Below are positions 1-6,410 of a stretch of 28,591 bases of DNA, one piece after another (within the stretch, counting starts at the first letter, position 1; each line of letters starts with the position of its first letter). The stretch comes from a virus. Location: positions 1 through 28,591 of IMG/VR virus record IMGVR_UViG_3300010371_000095; one strand, 5' to 3'. Under the pieces are notes generated by a model. The model was not told the origin of the DNA. It saw only the letters and a list, made by a program, of their open reading frames with translations, and searched no databases. The position numbers were made by a program, and so were the translations under genes.

Positions 1-1
1 C

Positions 2-166
2 AAGACCGGCCGCATCCATAGCAGCCAGAAGCGGCTCGCCGTTGAGAACCGGCTCGCGGAGCGCATCAGACCGCAGCCGGTGACGGATCGTCGCTCGCTC
101 GTTGGGCGACTGATGGGCGATCCAATCAAAGGCAGGTCAGCTTTAGACCAGAGGAGCGGGAAGTGA
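2..166 (+). CDS. 3' end of an unidentified gene (partial)
   Basis: Reading frame 2 is open from the window edge to a TGA at 164-166, giving the last 54 residues of a protein that begins upstream. The tail is rich in Arg, Lys and Gln and has no recognisable motif, so no function is assigned. Its stop overlaps the GTG of the next gene as GTGA, the usual sign of translational coupling in this phage, and this is the main reason to accept it as a real gene end. It is probably the last part of an early or middle gene. Confidence 0.55.
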   Translation, partial: KTGRIHSSQKRLAVENRLAERIRPQPVTDRRSLVGRLMGDPIKGRSALDQRSGK

Positions 167-387
167 GCCAGCACTGGTATCCGTACGAGGTTCCGCGCCG
201 ACGCCGGAACTACTGGGCATTGGGCGGTCGCGTCTTCTGCCCGGCTGCAATGTTGATGGAAGTAGGCTTCGTAGCCATGGAGGCGAGCGTCGGGAACGTT
301 GCCATGGCGGTGTTTCACGCGACGGCAGGTGTCGCCGTTCAGGCGGCGTGGAGCGCGATTTTCTGGTTCAAATTCACCGTCCGATAG
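163..387 (+). CDS. Small hydrophobic protein, possible membrane protein
   Basis: This 74-residue protein starts with GTG at 163, a few bases after a good Shine-Dalgarno (GAGGAG near 151-156), and overlaps the previous stop by four bases. The N-terminus has a basic stretch (four Arg at residues 12-15). Residues about 44-69 are continuously hydrophobic and rich in Ala, Val and aromatics, compatible with one membrane helix, with a weaker hydrophobic patch at 25-38. No family is recognised. It lies 10 bases upstream of the 276-aa gene, so the two are probably co-expressed. A small phage membrane protein could be an exclusion factor or a holin-like protein, but nothing here decides that. Confidence 0.5.
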   Translation: MSQHWYPYEVPRRRRNYWALGGRVFCPAAMLMEVGFVAMEASVGNVAMAVFHATAGVAVQAAWSAIFWFKFTVR

Positions 388-397
388 GAGAGAGAAC

Positions 398-1228
398 ATG
401 GCATTTTTTGACAGCAGCAAGTGGACGGGACGCGCTGACAGGTCGGAAGTACAGGTCGCAGAGCGCGCGGCCAGTTTCCCCGCTCAGTCCGTTCGGCCGA
501 AGGTGCAAGCGCCGGTGTCTTCACCCATCCCAGCTGAACAGGTCGGCGAAGGCATGAGCGACGCGGCGCTCGAGGAATACGAGGCCCTTGCGGCTGTCGT
601 AGGTATCTCCTCGCCCGATCTCAACGTTGAGCGGTTCAAGCGGTATCTCCGCGCGTCCGGCATGACCGTTTATTCGCTTTCCGAGGTCATCAAGTACATG
701 GACGCCAAGGCGGCCAAGGAGAGCAAGGAACAGTCCGGCTGGGAATGGCGCCCGCTGCGCGAAAAGGACCGTGCCCCGGGTGTATTATTCGGAACTCGTG
801 CGTCGGGTCGGCGATGGGACGGAGAGCCCGCAAGTACACCGGCGAGCGACTACTATCAAGGGCCTATTCTGGTGACGGCCGACAAGCAGCGCGCCGATTT
901 CCTGGCCTGGCGCACCAGAAACATGATGATGCCAAGCGAAGAGCCAGTTTTTCATGATCGCTGGGAGGGGCAGAGCTCGCGGCCCTATGATCGGACAGTG
1001 CCGCTCCACGCCGTCCGCAAGGTCGCTCGCATCGAAAAAGAGTTTTCCGGCGATGTAGCGTTCTTCGTCTGCGACTACGCGCTGGCGCCGATGATCGAAT
1101 ATCCGGACCCCTTCCTGATGGCGGTCATTGCCAATGATAAAATTGGACGCGGAGTAGGGCGCTTCATCATCGACTTTTGGGACGAGCCTGGGTTCGGCAT
1201 CGAACGGATGATCCACACCGATCTTTGA
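398..1228 (+). CDS. Conserved-looking phage protein of unknown function, 276 aa
   Basis: The ATG at 398 is chosen because AGGAGAGAG lies just before it (386-394). The open frame extends back to 299, but that part overlaps the previous gene and has a shadow-like Arg-rich composition. Residues about 20-60 are a low-complexity Ala/Pro/Val linker. Residues about 65-105 look helical, and the remainder is mixed alpha/beta with many Trp, Phe and Tyr (a Phe-Phe-Val-Cys-Asp stretch near the C-terminus), suggesting a folded domain. No catalytic motif or signal peptide was seen. The gene is followed at once by a strong hairpin, so it probably closes the first transcription unit. Confidence 0.7.
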   Translation: MAFFDSSKWTGRADRSEVQVAERAASFPAQSVRPKVQAPVSSPIPAEQVGEGMSDAALEEYEALAAVVGISSPDLNVERFKRYLRASGMTVYSLSEVIKYMDAKAAKESKEQSGWEWRPLREKDRAPGVLFGTRASGRRWDGEPASTPASDYYQGPILVTADKQRADFLAWRTRNMMMPSEEPVFHDRWEGQSSRPYDRTVPLHAVRKVARIEKEFSGDVAFFVCDYALAPMIEYPDPFLMAVIANDKIGRGVGRFIIDFWDEPGFGIERMIHTDL

Positions 1229-1239
1229 AGTTCGGCAAA

Positions 1240-1266
1240 GGGCGGCCCTGCGCCGCCCTGCTTTCT
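1240..1266 (+). terminator. Rho-independent terminator candidate
   Basis: A perfect 7-bp stem (GGGCGGC at 1240-1246 with GCCGCCC at 1252-1258) encloses a 5-base loop. It is preceded by a short A run and followed by a weak T-rich stretch (TGCTTTCT). It lies 12 bases after the stop of the 276-aa gene. The poor T-tract makes partial termination possible. The Shine-Dalgarno of the next gene (AAGGGG) begins right after it. Confidence 0.55.
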
Positions 1267-1282
1267 AAGGGGCATCTAGCAA

Positions 1283-1891
1283 TTGGCATCACGCAAGCAA
1301 CGATCGGATCGGCGGCAAGGCATCCGGGAACTGAACGGCCGCCTATCTCGGCAGACACAAATCGCACGAGAGCGGGGCATCGCCCATTTCGAGGCTGTCG
1401 AGCAGGATGCGCTTTCGGTGGGGCTGGCTGCCCGTGAGCGCGTCCACCGCCTCCCCAAGGGGAAGTCACGCGATCAACTCGCGGGGTCGTTCTGCGGCCG
1501 CCTGCGGCTCACTGGCGAGCTATCGGAAGCGCAGTACCAAGCCTCGGTGATCTATCTCGAGGAATGCCACAACAATTCCATCGTGTGCGCGTCTCCGCGT
1601 CAACCAGGTGCGGTCAATCTCAATGCCGTCCGTGGCAGCGGCGCACTGGTGCCAGAAAACGTCTCGTGGGCCCATCGGTGCGTTGAGCACTACCGCGACT
1701 CCAAGCGCGCCGTGCAGGAGAAGCAGAACGAGTTGCGCGGCATGGCCAACCTCTTCGGCGCGCTATCGGTCTGTGTGCTGCAGGACCATGAGGTGATGAA
1801 TCTCGTTGGCGATCTTCGGTATGCGCTTTCGGCTCTTGCCCGGCACTATAGGCTTGAGGGTAGGGGCGTGTTCAAGGAGGAGGCAGCATGA
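1283..1891 (+). CDS. Phage protein of unknown function, 202 aa, possible late regulator
   Basis: Translation is proposed to begin at a TTG (1283), ten bases after AAGGGG at 1268-1273. The first 45 residues are strongly basic and Gln-rich. Residues about 60-90 hold a Leu-Arg-Leu-x-Gly-x-Leu-Ser-x-x-Gln-Tyr segment, and the C-terminal third is helical with conserved-looking Cys, Leu and Arg. Similar Ile/Leu-Ser-x-x-Gln-Tyr-x-Ala-x-x-x-Tyr segments occur, from memory, in uncharacterised alphaproteobacterial prophage proteins of the packaging region. A regulatory or DNA-binding role is inferred only from charge and position. The stop overlaps the next ATG as ATGA. Confidence 0.6.
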   Translation: MASRKQRSDRRQGIRELNGRLSRQTQIARERGIAHFEAVEQDALSVGLAARERVHRLPKGKSRDQLAGSFCGRLRLTGELSEAQYQASVIYLEECHNNSIVCASPRQPGAVNLNAVRGSGALVPENVSWAHRCVEHYRDSKRAVQEKQNELRGMANLFGALSVCVLQDHEVMNLVGDLRYALSALARHYRLEGRGVFKEEAA

Positions 1892-2262
1892 TAAACGCGC
1901 CATCAGTCCATGTCGATAGTGACAGTCCGCTGCATTCTTCCCTGTATAAGACTTTAACGCCTCTCCGTCTTTTCAAGAGAAGCGGCGAGGCAGTTTATTT
2001 CGTGGTTCAAGGCATCGGAAACGCAGATGACGCCGAATTGGTCGATGAGCATGGCAGGTATATCTATGATGACCATTCCTGCCCGACCAACTATATCCCC
2101 ATTACAGCGATCATGACCCGATACGACAGTGATCCGCACGGGTGTTTCGAGTACGTCAGAACGGTTTGGCTACCTATCGGTCTCGACCCCGATGAACCTG
2201 AAGGGGGGATCCGAGAGATATTCCCGGAAATCGGCGCAGAGGCGACCTACAACGAGCCTTGA
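1888..2262 (+). CDS. Hypothetical acidic protein, 124 aa
   Basis: The ATG at 1888 overlaps the previous TGA and follows an excellent Shine-Dalgarno (AAGGAGGAGG, about 1874-1883), so start and coupling are well supported. The protein is acidic, with many Asp, Glu and Tyr, and contains two Cys (in a Cys-Pro-Thr and a Gly-Cys-Phe context). No motif, transmembrane segment or signal peptide was seen, and no family is recognised. It is the last gene before a terminator at 2318-2346 and so ends the second short unit. Confidence 0.65.
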   Translation: MINAPSVHVDSDSPLHSSLYKTLTPLRLFKRSGEAVYFVVQGIGNADDAELVDEHGRYIYDDHSCPTNYIPITAIMTRYDSDPHGCFEYVRTVWLPIGLDPDEPEGGIREIFPEIGAEATYNEP

Positions 2263-2317
2263 CCGCTGCCGGCAAATCAGATACCGGTCAGGATAATTAG
2301 TCGACGAACTACGTTCG

Positions 2318-2346
2318 GAGCCGCGCGGAAACGCAGCGGCTCTTTT
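2318..2346 (+). terminator. Rho-independent terminator with GAAA tetraloop
   Basis: A 7-bp stem (GAGCCGC at 2318-2324 with GCGGCTC at 2336-2342) continues, after one bulged A, into three more G-C pairs capped by a GAAA tetraloop (2328-2331). It is followed by TTTT. It sits 55 bases after the stop of the 124-aa gene and separates the left-hand genes from the structural block. Confidence 0.75.
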
Positions 2347-2365
2347 GATTCCGGGGTCGTCGTGT

Positions 2366-2539
2366 ATGCTGCGCCACAAGCCGTTTGATGGTAAGTGGCC
2401 TAGCGCTGCCGAGTTTGTTGTAGCGAACTGCCACTACGGCGAACCTCTCATCGTGACTAAGAGAGATGTCTGGGCGCGTTTCAATAGGCGTCAAAGACTG
2501 CATCGACGGCCCCCGTTGATCGAAACAGTGCGCGCCTAA
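2366..2539 (+). CDS. Possible small ORF, 57 aa
   Basis: A short open frame begins at ATG 2366, just after the terminator, and encodes 57 residues with a folded-looking first half (Phe, Trp, Val, Cys, Tyr) and an Arg-rich tail. A TTG at 2345 is in frame but falls inside the terminator T-run. No convincing Shine-Dalgarno precedes either start, and the opposite strand is also open here, so this may not be a gene. If it is not, the 2263-2562 gap holds only the terminator and possible promoter DNA. Confidence 0.3.
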   Translation: MLRHKPFDGKWPSAAEFVVANCHYGEPLIVTKRDVWARFNRRQRLHRRPPLIETVRA

Positions 2540-2562
2540 AGCTTCTTCGAAAGCATCCATCA

Positions 2563-2646
2563 ATGTCTCCAGTCACCCTCATCATAGGTGTGGCTGCAAT
2601 CGTTGTTGTGGTGATCACAATCATCTCCATTCTTCGTCTGGACTGA
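2563..2646 (+). CDS. Possible 27-residue single-helix membrane peptide
   Basis: ATG 2563 to TGA 2644-2646 encodes 27 residues, of which about 20 in a row are Ile, Val, Leu, Ala, Gly and Thr, followed by a short Arg-Leu-Asp tail. This is the composition of one membrane helix. The frame ends 12 bases before the TTG of the next gene. No clear Shine-Dalgarno precedes it, so expression is uncertain. Very small hydrophobic peptides are often missed in phage annotation. A chance hydrophobic ORF is the alternative. Confidence 0.4.
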   Translation: MSPVTLIIGVAAIVVVVITIISILRLD

Positions 2647-2658
2647 CCGGAGGCTGGC

Positions 2659-3090
2659 TTGGGAAAGTCGACCGCGACTAGCAATTCGCTCCTGAAACTG
2701 GTCTTCAATGCCACGGCATGGGCGAACATTGCCGACAACGCGGCGAGCTCGCCTGCGACTGTCCTTTATGCGGCACTCCACACGGCTGACCCGGGCGTCG
2801 GTGGCACGCAGTCCACCAACGAGGTATCCTATACCAGCTACGCCCGCGTTTCGGTGGCGCGCACCACTGCCGGCTGGACGGCTTCAACCTCCGCCTCGAC
2901 TTCGCCGGTCGCCGCGATCACATTTCCGGCGGGGACTGGCGGTTCCGGTACGGCGACTTACGGCTCTATCGGCATGCTGGCGAGTGGCGCGGGTATCATC
3001 CTCTACAGCGGTCCCGTCACTCCCAACATCGTTCTCGGCAGCGGGATCACGCCCGTTCTGGGGACGGGCTCGACCATTACGGAATCCTGA
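2659..3090 (+). CDS. Phage tail fibre protein, Gp80-like family
   Basis: The start is a TTG at 2659, supported by CGGAGG at 2649-2654. The 143-residue protein has the pattern of a small phage structural family often labelled tail fibre or Gp80: a short helical N-terminus, then Val-Leu-Tyr-Ala-Ala-Leu-His-Thr-Ala-Asp-Pro near residues 34-46, a Tyr-Ala-Arg-Val-Ser-Val strand, Ser/Thr/Gly-rich linkers, and a late Gly-Ile-x-Leu-Tyr strand. The family is thought to be virion-associated. It opens the run of peripheral structural genes, three bases upstream of the next ORF. The family call is from memory of the motif pattern. Confidence 0.7.
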   Translation: MGKSTATSNSLLKLVFNATAWANIADNAASSPATVLYAALHTADPGVGGTQSTNEVSYTSYARVSVARTTAGWTASTSASTSPVAAITFPAGTGGSGTATYGSIGMLASGAGIILYSGPVTPNIVLGSGITPVLGTGSTITES

Positions 3091-3092
3091 CG

Positions 3093-3284
3093 ATGGGAAA
3101 AGTTGTCGTAGCCACGGCGACAATGGTCTCGCACGGGCGCATGGGGCCGTTCGGCCGTCTCACCAAGCAGTTGCAGGATGTGATGCGCGGCGCTGTCATC
3201 AAGGCCCAGGTCCGGGGCGTCACGGATGGCGACGAGCTGCGCCGGGTTCAGTTTGAGGCGCGGGATCGCTTCCTGAGCGAATAA
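3093..3284 (+). CDS. Small basic protein of unknown function, 63 aa
   Basis: ATG 3093 follows the previous stop by two bases, so translation is probably coupled. The 63-residue product begins with a short beta-like Val-Val-Val-Ala-Thr segment, then a basic amphipathic stretch, and ends in an Arg/Glu-rich helix. No family or motif is recognised. Its position between two virion-protein genes suggests a role in assembly or a minor structural part, which is inference only. Confidence 0.55.
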   Translation: MGKVVVATATMVSHGRMGPFGRLTKQLQDVMRGAVIKAQVRGVTDGDELRRVQFEARDRFLSE

Positions 3285-3301
3285 TCGTCGGAGCCGATTA
3301 A

Positions 3302-4033
3302 ATGCTTGGCTTTGGTTCGATTTCGGGGACGCCGATCAGCGCCATCCCCTCGGCGGGAACCGTCGTCACTGCGGTGCTTGGCGCCGCCGGAGCCGGCGCG
3401 CTTGCGGCAATTGGCTCATCGACCGCCAGCAGCGTTTTGGTGTCGGCGGGGGCGAGCAGCGCGGCGTTTGTAGGGGTCGGATTTTCGATTGGCGTCTTTG
3501 CCGCCGCTGGTACAGCGACTGTCACGTGGCTCGGGACTGGCCTCAGGACTGCGCTTCTCTCGTCGATCGGAGCGGGCGCTTTCTCTGCCGTAGGGGTCTC
3601 GACAGCAGTAGCGACTCTCGCGTCGGTGGGGGCCGGCGTGTTGTCGGGGGTAGGGACGGCAACCGCCGTCGGCGTCCTGAATGCTTCCGGGGCGGCCGTC
3701 TTTTCGCCGGTAGGTCTTGGCCTTGCAGTTGCGATCCTGACGAGTGCCGGCACCTCGGCATTCTTCGGGGTCGGTAGTGCGTTCGCCGAGTCGGTTTTCA
3801 GCTTCGTCGGCGCCGCGGTCGCGAAGTTCATCGCGCCGCTTCAACCGGCGCCACCGGCCCGCACGGTCTACGTCCCGGCGCAAAACCGCACTCTGGCGAT
3901 TGCCTACGAGGATCGGACCGAGGGCGTGCCGGAAGATGACCGCAGCGCGGCTGTCTTGTTCGGCAATCGCGTGCTTGCGGTCGATCCCTACAGCGTTTTG
4001 ATCCTTGAGCCACTGGCTAAGCTGGAGCCCTAG
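3302..4033 (+). CDS. Repeat-rich putative structural protein with 10-residue periodicity
   Basis: This 243-residue protein has an unusual plan. Residues 28-177 consist of fifteen consecutive 10-residue units without insertions, usually alternating between units starting Ser/Ala-x-Gly and units starting Gly-x, and ending in Val, Leu or Ala. The units contain only small and aliphatic residues and almost no charge. Residues 178-243 are a different domain, Pro-rich then beta-like, with a Val-Tyr-Val-Pro segment and acidic turns. A regular short period in Gly/Ala/Val/Ser suggests a beta-solenoid stalk, but a membrane-interacting or disordered protein is possible. ATG 3302 follows GGAG near 3290. 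It is followed directly by the Gp77-like adaptor gene, so a fibre or decoration role is plausible. Confidence 0.7.
   Translation: MLGFGSISGTPISAIPSAGTVVTAVLGAAGAGALAAIGSSTASSVLVSAGASSAAFVGVGFSIGVFAAAGTATVTWLGTGLRTALLSSIGAGAFSAVGVSTAVATLASVGAGVLSGVGTATAVGVLNASGAAVFSPVGLGLAVAILTSAGTSAFFGVGSAFAESVFSFVGAAVAKFIAPLQPAPPARTVYVPAQNRTLAIAYEDRTEGVPEDDRSAAVLFGNRVLAVDPYSVLILEPLAKLEP
3383..3832 (+). repeat. Fifteen tandem 30-bp coding repeats (10-residue units)
   Basis: Within the 243-aa gene, codons 28-177 divide into fifteen 10-codon units with no length variation. Pairs of units form a 20-residue super-repeat with Gly at the third position of most odd units and Val-Gly at the unit border. The DNA copies have diverged strongly, so the repeat is old at DNA level and appears to be kept at protein level. 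Confidence 0.65.
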
Positions 4034-4309
4034 ATGCCGCTATCCTGGCCATCGAAAGATCCCGGCGCCTCGCTCAACTACGCGCTCGATTGGTCGCGGT
4101 TCTTGAATACCGACACGATCACCGATTCGTCGTGGACGATTTCGGACTCGTCGCTGGTCAGTGTCGACGACAGCTTCACCGCCAAGGTAGCCACGATCAA
4201 GCTGGCGCAGGGCGTTCTTAACCAGACCTATACGCTGGTCAACACCGTCACGCTCGCTTCGACGCAGATCGCGGTCCAGCACGTGACAATCAAGATAGCG
4301 ACAAGTTAG
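4034..4309 (+). CDS. Phage fibre-tail adaptor protein, Gp77-like
   Basis: The 91-residue product begins with Met-Pro-Leu-Ser-Trp-Pro-x-Lys-Asp-Pro and continues with Asn-Tyr-x-Leu-Asp-Trp-Ser near residues 15-21. From memory this is the signature of a small family annotated as phage fibre-tail adaptor (Gp77). The rest is beta-rich (Asp-Thr-Ile-Thr-x-Ser-x-Trp-Thr, then Val-Thr-Ile-Lys-Ile at the end), consistent with a single Ig-like sandwich. The length matches the family. It starts immediately after the stop of the repeat protein (TAG then ATG), so the two are probably translated together and may contact each other in the virion. Confidence 0.7.
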   Translation: MPLSWPSKDPGASLNYALDWSRFLNTDTITDSSWTISDSSLVSVDDSFTAKVATIKLAQGVLNQTYTLVNTVTLASTQIAVQHVTIKIATS

Positions 4310-4318
4310 AGGCCGGCC

Positions 4319-4639
4319 ATGGCAACGCTCTATGTGACGGAGTTCAAGGCCCTCAGCGCGGCCGCTGGCGGATGGGGCTCGCAGCAGTTTATGCCGTTTG
4401 GGTCGCAGCCGCCAATCGCCGAACAGACCGTGGCGATTGGCGGTTCGTCGGCTGCCTCTAACGCGTTCAATACCGCTACATCCTACGTTCGACTTCATGC
4501 CGATGCTATCTGTTCCGTCGAATTCGGAGCATCTCCGACAGCTACGGCGACGACCGCCCGGATGGCCGCCGGCCAGACGGAATACTTCGCTGTGCCAGGC
4601 CACGCCGGTTTCAAGGTCGCTGTAATCAGCAACACGTAG
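4319..4639 (+). CDS. Beta-rich phage structural protein, 106 aa
   Basis: ATG 4319 follows the previous stop by about ten bases. The 106-residue product has an Ala/Gly-rich first half and an ordered second half with a Val-Arg-Leu-His-Ala-Asp-Ala-Ile-Cys-Ser-Val-Glu-Phe strand region, a Pro-Thr-Ala-Thr turn and a terminal Phe-Lys-Val-Ala-Val-Ile-Ser strand. Proteins with this ending recur in virion gene clusters of many phages and usually carry no functional name. It probably forms a small beta-sandwich in the head-tail or fibre region. No enzymatic motif was seen. Confidence 0.65.
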   Translation: MATLYVTEFKALSAAAGGWGSQQFMPFGSQPPIAEQTVAIGGSSAASNAFNTATSYVRLHADAICSVEFGASPTATATTARMAAGQTEYFAVPGHAGFKVAVISNT

Positions 4640-4737
4640 CCCACTGGGCTTTCCAGGTTCTACCGCGCGTGGGGAAGTTGGCCGCTGTCCCCGGCGAGAT
4701 GCGCTTTTGAAAGGCCATAGGAAAGGAGATTAGCCCG

Positions 4738-5175
4738 ATGGCTAATGTCGTCACCGAAGTCTTCCAGTCGGGCTATCGCCTGTTCCGAGGGGAAGCACTG
4801 ACCAATGCCTTCGCGAGGATCAACAAGGTCTTCAACGGCGGCACTCAGGTCTCTCCCATCCTGTCCACTACGGCGGATGGGCTGACCGCGACTCCCAGCG
4901 GTACGCAGTCAACGTCGCTCTTGCTCACGGCTGGCATCAATCGTGTCGCTACCGTTGCTACGGCGGCGGACGGTGTGAAGTTGCCCGCCTCTGTCGCTGG
5001 CATCTCGATCATCGTCATCAACGATGCGGCGAGTAACGCCATGCAGGTCTTCGGCACGTCGCCGGACACGATCAACGACGTGGCGACGGCCACCGGCGTT
5101 TCGCAGGCAGCCGGCAAGATCGCGATCTACACCTGCCCGGTCGCGGGCAAGTGGTACCGCAACCTCAGCGCCTAA
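4738..5175 (+). CDS. Putative virion protein, 145 aa
   Basis: ATG 4738 has a strong Shine-Dalgarno (GGAAAGGAG, about 4720-4728). The protein starts with a short helical segment (Val-Phe-Gln-Ser-Gly-Tyr-Arg-Leu-Phe-Arg-Gly), followed by beta-rich Ser/Thr/Ala/Val sequence ending in Cys-Pro-Val-Ala-Gly-Lys-Trp-Tyr-Arg-Asn-Leu. That late motif is common in phage proteins that coat or decorate the particle. No catalytic residues are visible. The 98-base gap before it holds a weak hairpin (4638-4650) and could hold a promoter, though no convincing one was seen. Confidence 0.6.
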   Translation: MANVVTEVFQSGYRLFRGEALTNAFARINKVFNGGTQVSPILSTTADGLTATPSGTQSTSLLLTAGINRVATVATAADGVKLPASVAGISIIVINDAASNAMQVFGTSPDTINDVATATGVSQAAGKIAIYTCPVAGKWYRNLSA

Positions 5176-5210
5176 CCCCTCAACATCTTCATTTCGAAAG
5201 GACCAATCCA

Positions 5211-5801
5211 ATGGCTGGTTGGCTCACTCCTGGTATGCCTGCTGTCTCCAAGTTCACGGGACAGGAAGCTTTCTATCTCGACACCAACAACGGGCAGGGG
5301 ATCAATCCCGAGAGCGGCGCGGTATCGCCGACTGTTCTCGCTGCCCTGACGCAGTTCTACGGCAACTTCGCCAGCAAGACGACCGTCGCCGGGTCTCGGT
5401 ATTTCTCGAGCGTCACCTTCGGCACGCCGATGACCATCACCGGCATCAACGTCGAAGTCGGTTCGACCGGCGGCACCGACAACTGGCTTGTCGAGTTGCA
5501 CGATTCGACCGGCGCGCTCGTCGCCACGTCGAACACGGCTGGCGTGACTGCCGGTACTGCCGGCGCGTGGCAGCAGATTGCCTTCACGGCGCCTGTAACC
5601 GTCGCTGCTGGCACGTACTTCATCGTCGTCCAGTCCAACGGCACCACGGCCAAGCCGGCGGTCTACAACTTCCCCGCGCCCGCTTCCGCACCGTGGCCGC
5701 TGCTCACCGGCTCTTCGACGGGCACGTTCGGCACATCGGCTGCCATCACGCCGCCGACGACCTACACCGCGAACGTCGGGCCTGTCGCCCTCGTCTACTG
5801 A
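5211..5801 (+). CDS. Beta-sandwich virion protein, possible carbohydrate-binding fold
   Basis: ATG 5211 is chosen over the in-frame codon at 5151 because GAAAGGA precedes it (5195-5201) and the longer form overlaps the previous gene. The 196-residue product has an N-terminal motif common in phage proteins (Phe-Tyr-Leu-Asp-Thr-x-x-x-Gln-Gly-Ile-Asn-Pro-Glu-Ser, about residues 21-35) and a helix, then a domain of alternating strands from about residue 60 with Trp-Leu-Val-Glu-Leu and Gly-Thr-Tyr-Phe-Ile-Val-Val. This resembles jelly-roll or carbohydrate-binding modules. It may be a minor capsid decoration or host-contact protein. It ends the first structural cluster. Confidence 0.6.
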   Translation: MAGWLTPGMPAVSKFTGQEAFYLDTNNGQGINPESGAVSPTVLAALTQFYGNFASKTTVAGSRYFSSVTFGTPMTITGINVEVGSTGGTDNWLVELHDSTGALVATSNTAGVTAGTAGAWQQIAFTAPVTVAAGTYFIVVQSNGTTAKPAVYNFPAPASAPWPLLTGSSTGTFGTSAAITPPTTYTANVGPVALVY

Positions 5802-5861
5802 CCCTTCAAGGGCTGGCACGCTCCTGAGCCAAACGGGGAATAGGCGAAATCGTATCGGCCG

Positions 5862-5981
5862 ATGCTGTTCGTGGCAGTCAAACGCGGGCCAGCCAGCGCT
5901 CCGGCGCTCACTTTAGGCGCCACTTTGGGAACAGCATCCTTTTGGGGCTCTCCCGGCCGGAGTCGCGGTGCGGCGCGCTGA
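5862..5981 (+). CDS. Doubtful 39-aa ORF in the gap before the packaging genes
   Basis: The 193-base gap between 5801 and 5995 contains an open frame from ATG 5862 to TGA 5979-5981. It lacks a Shine-Dalgarno and encodes a Gly/Ala/Arg-rich peptide of low information. A small hairpin (AGCGC 5895-5899, GCGCT 5904-5908, UCCG loop) lies inside it, without a T-tract. The gap is more likely regulatory DNA, perhaps a promoter for the packaging operon, although no consensus boxes were seen. Confidence 0.2.
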   Translation: MLFVAVKRGPASAPALTLGATLGTASFWGSPGRSRGAAR

Positions 5982-5994
5982 GGACCGAGTGATC

Positions 5995-6105
5995 ATGTGC
6001 CGAGGTGACTATTGCGTCGCAACGGAATCGCCCGCTCCCCGCCGCAAGCGGCTGCATCTGTGGGGTGACTTTGCCATCCGGCGCCTAACAGGCGAGACCG
6101 TCTGA
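5995..6105 (+). CDS. Small basic Cys-containing protein, 36 aa
   Basis: ATG 5995 follows GAGGA (5980-5984) at about ten bases and runs to a TGA that overlaps the next ATG as TGATG. The 36-residue peptide has Cys at residues 2 and 7, a basic centre and a helical tail (Phe-Ala-Ile-Arg-Arg-Leu). Good spacing and coupling support a real gene. No family is recognised. It is the first of three small genes leading into the terminase pair. Confidence 0.5.
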   Translation: MCRGDYCVATESPAPRRKRLHLWGDFAIRRLTGETV

Positions 6106-6410
6106 TGGACGTGCAATCCCTCGCAGATGATCTGGCAAAGCGTCTCGGCGAGCGCGTTCCTTACCGGGATCACTCTGGACCGCACGAACAGCTGCATGTT
6201 GTTGCGGAAAGCCCTGAGAAGCTGGAGGCGATGGTCGAGACCTTGGCGGATCATCTTCTTGCCGAAGGGAAGAGCATCACACCCTGCCGACTCCCGTCAC
6301 CTCGTGATTGGCCCGACTGGCGCGGCCGCTCCGGGGATGTCGAAATCCGGCTTCTTCATGCCGGGTTTATTTCCGGCCCTGAATGGCGAGTGGATGTCTG
6401 CTGTGCGTGA
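6105..6410 (+). CDS. Small alpha/beta protein of unknown function, 101 aa
   Basis: ATG 6105 overlaps the previous stop. The N-terminal half is helical and charged (Leu-Ala-Asp-Asp-Leu-Ala-Lys-Arg-Leu, then Pro-Glu-Lys-Leu-Glu-Ala-Met-Val-Glu). The C-terminal half alternates strands and ends in Val-Asp-Val-Cys-Cys-Ala. No family is recognised. The following gene starts inside its last 17 bases. The chain of overlapping starts suggests production in fixed proportion with the terminase, but a packaging role is inferred only from position. Confidence 0.55.
   Translation: MDVQSLADDLAKRLGERVPYRDHSGPHEQLHVVAESPEKLEAMVETLADHLLAEGKSITPCRLPSPRDWPDWRGRSGDVEIRLLHAGFISGPEWRVDVCCA

Noticed and set aside
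4638-4652. AGCCC/GGGCT hairpin after the 106-aa gene as a terminator
   Set aside because: The stem is five bp with a three-base loop and only three T residues follow; it also contains the stop codon. Too weak to call.
5895-5908. AGCGC/GCGCT hairpin with UCCG loop as a terminator of the first structural cluster
   Set aside because: No T-tract follows, so it is noted only as possible structure in the gap.
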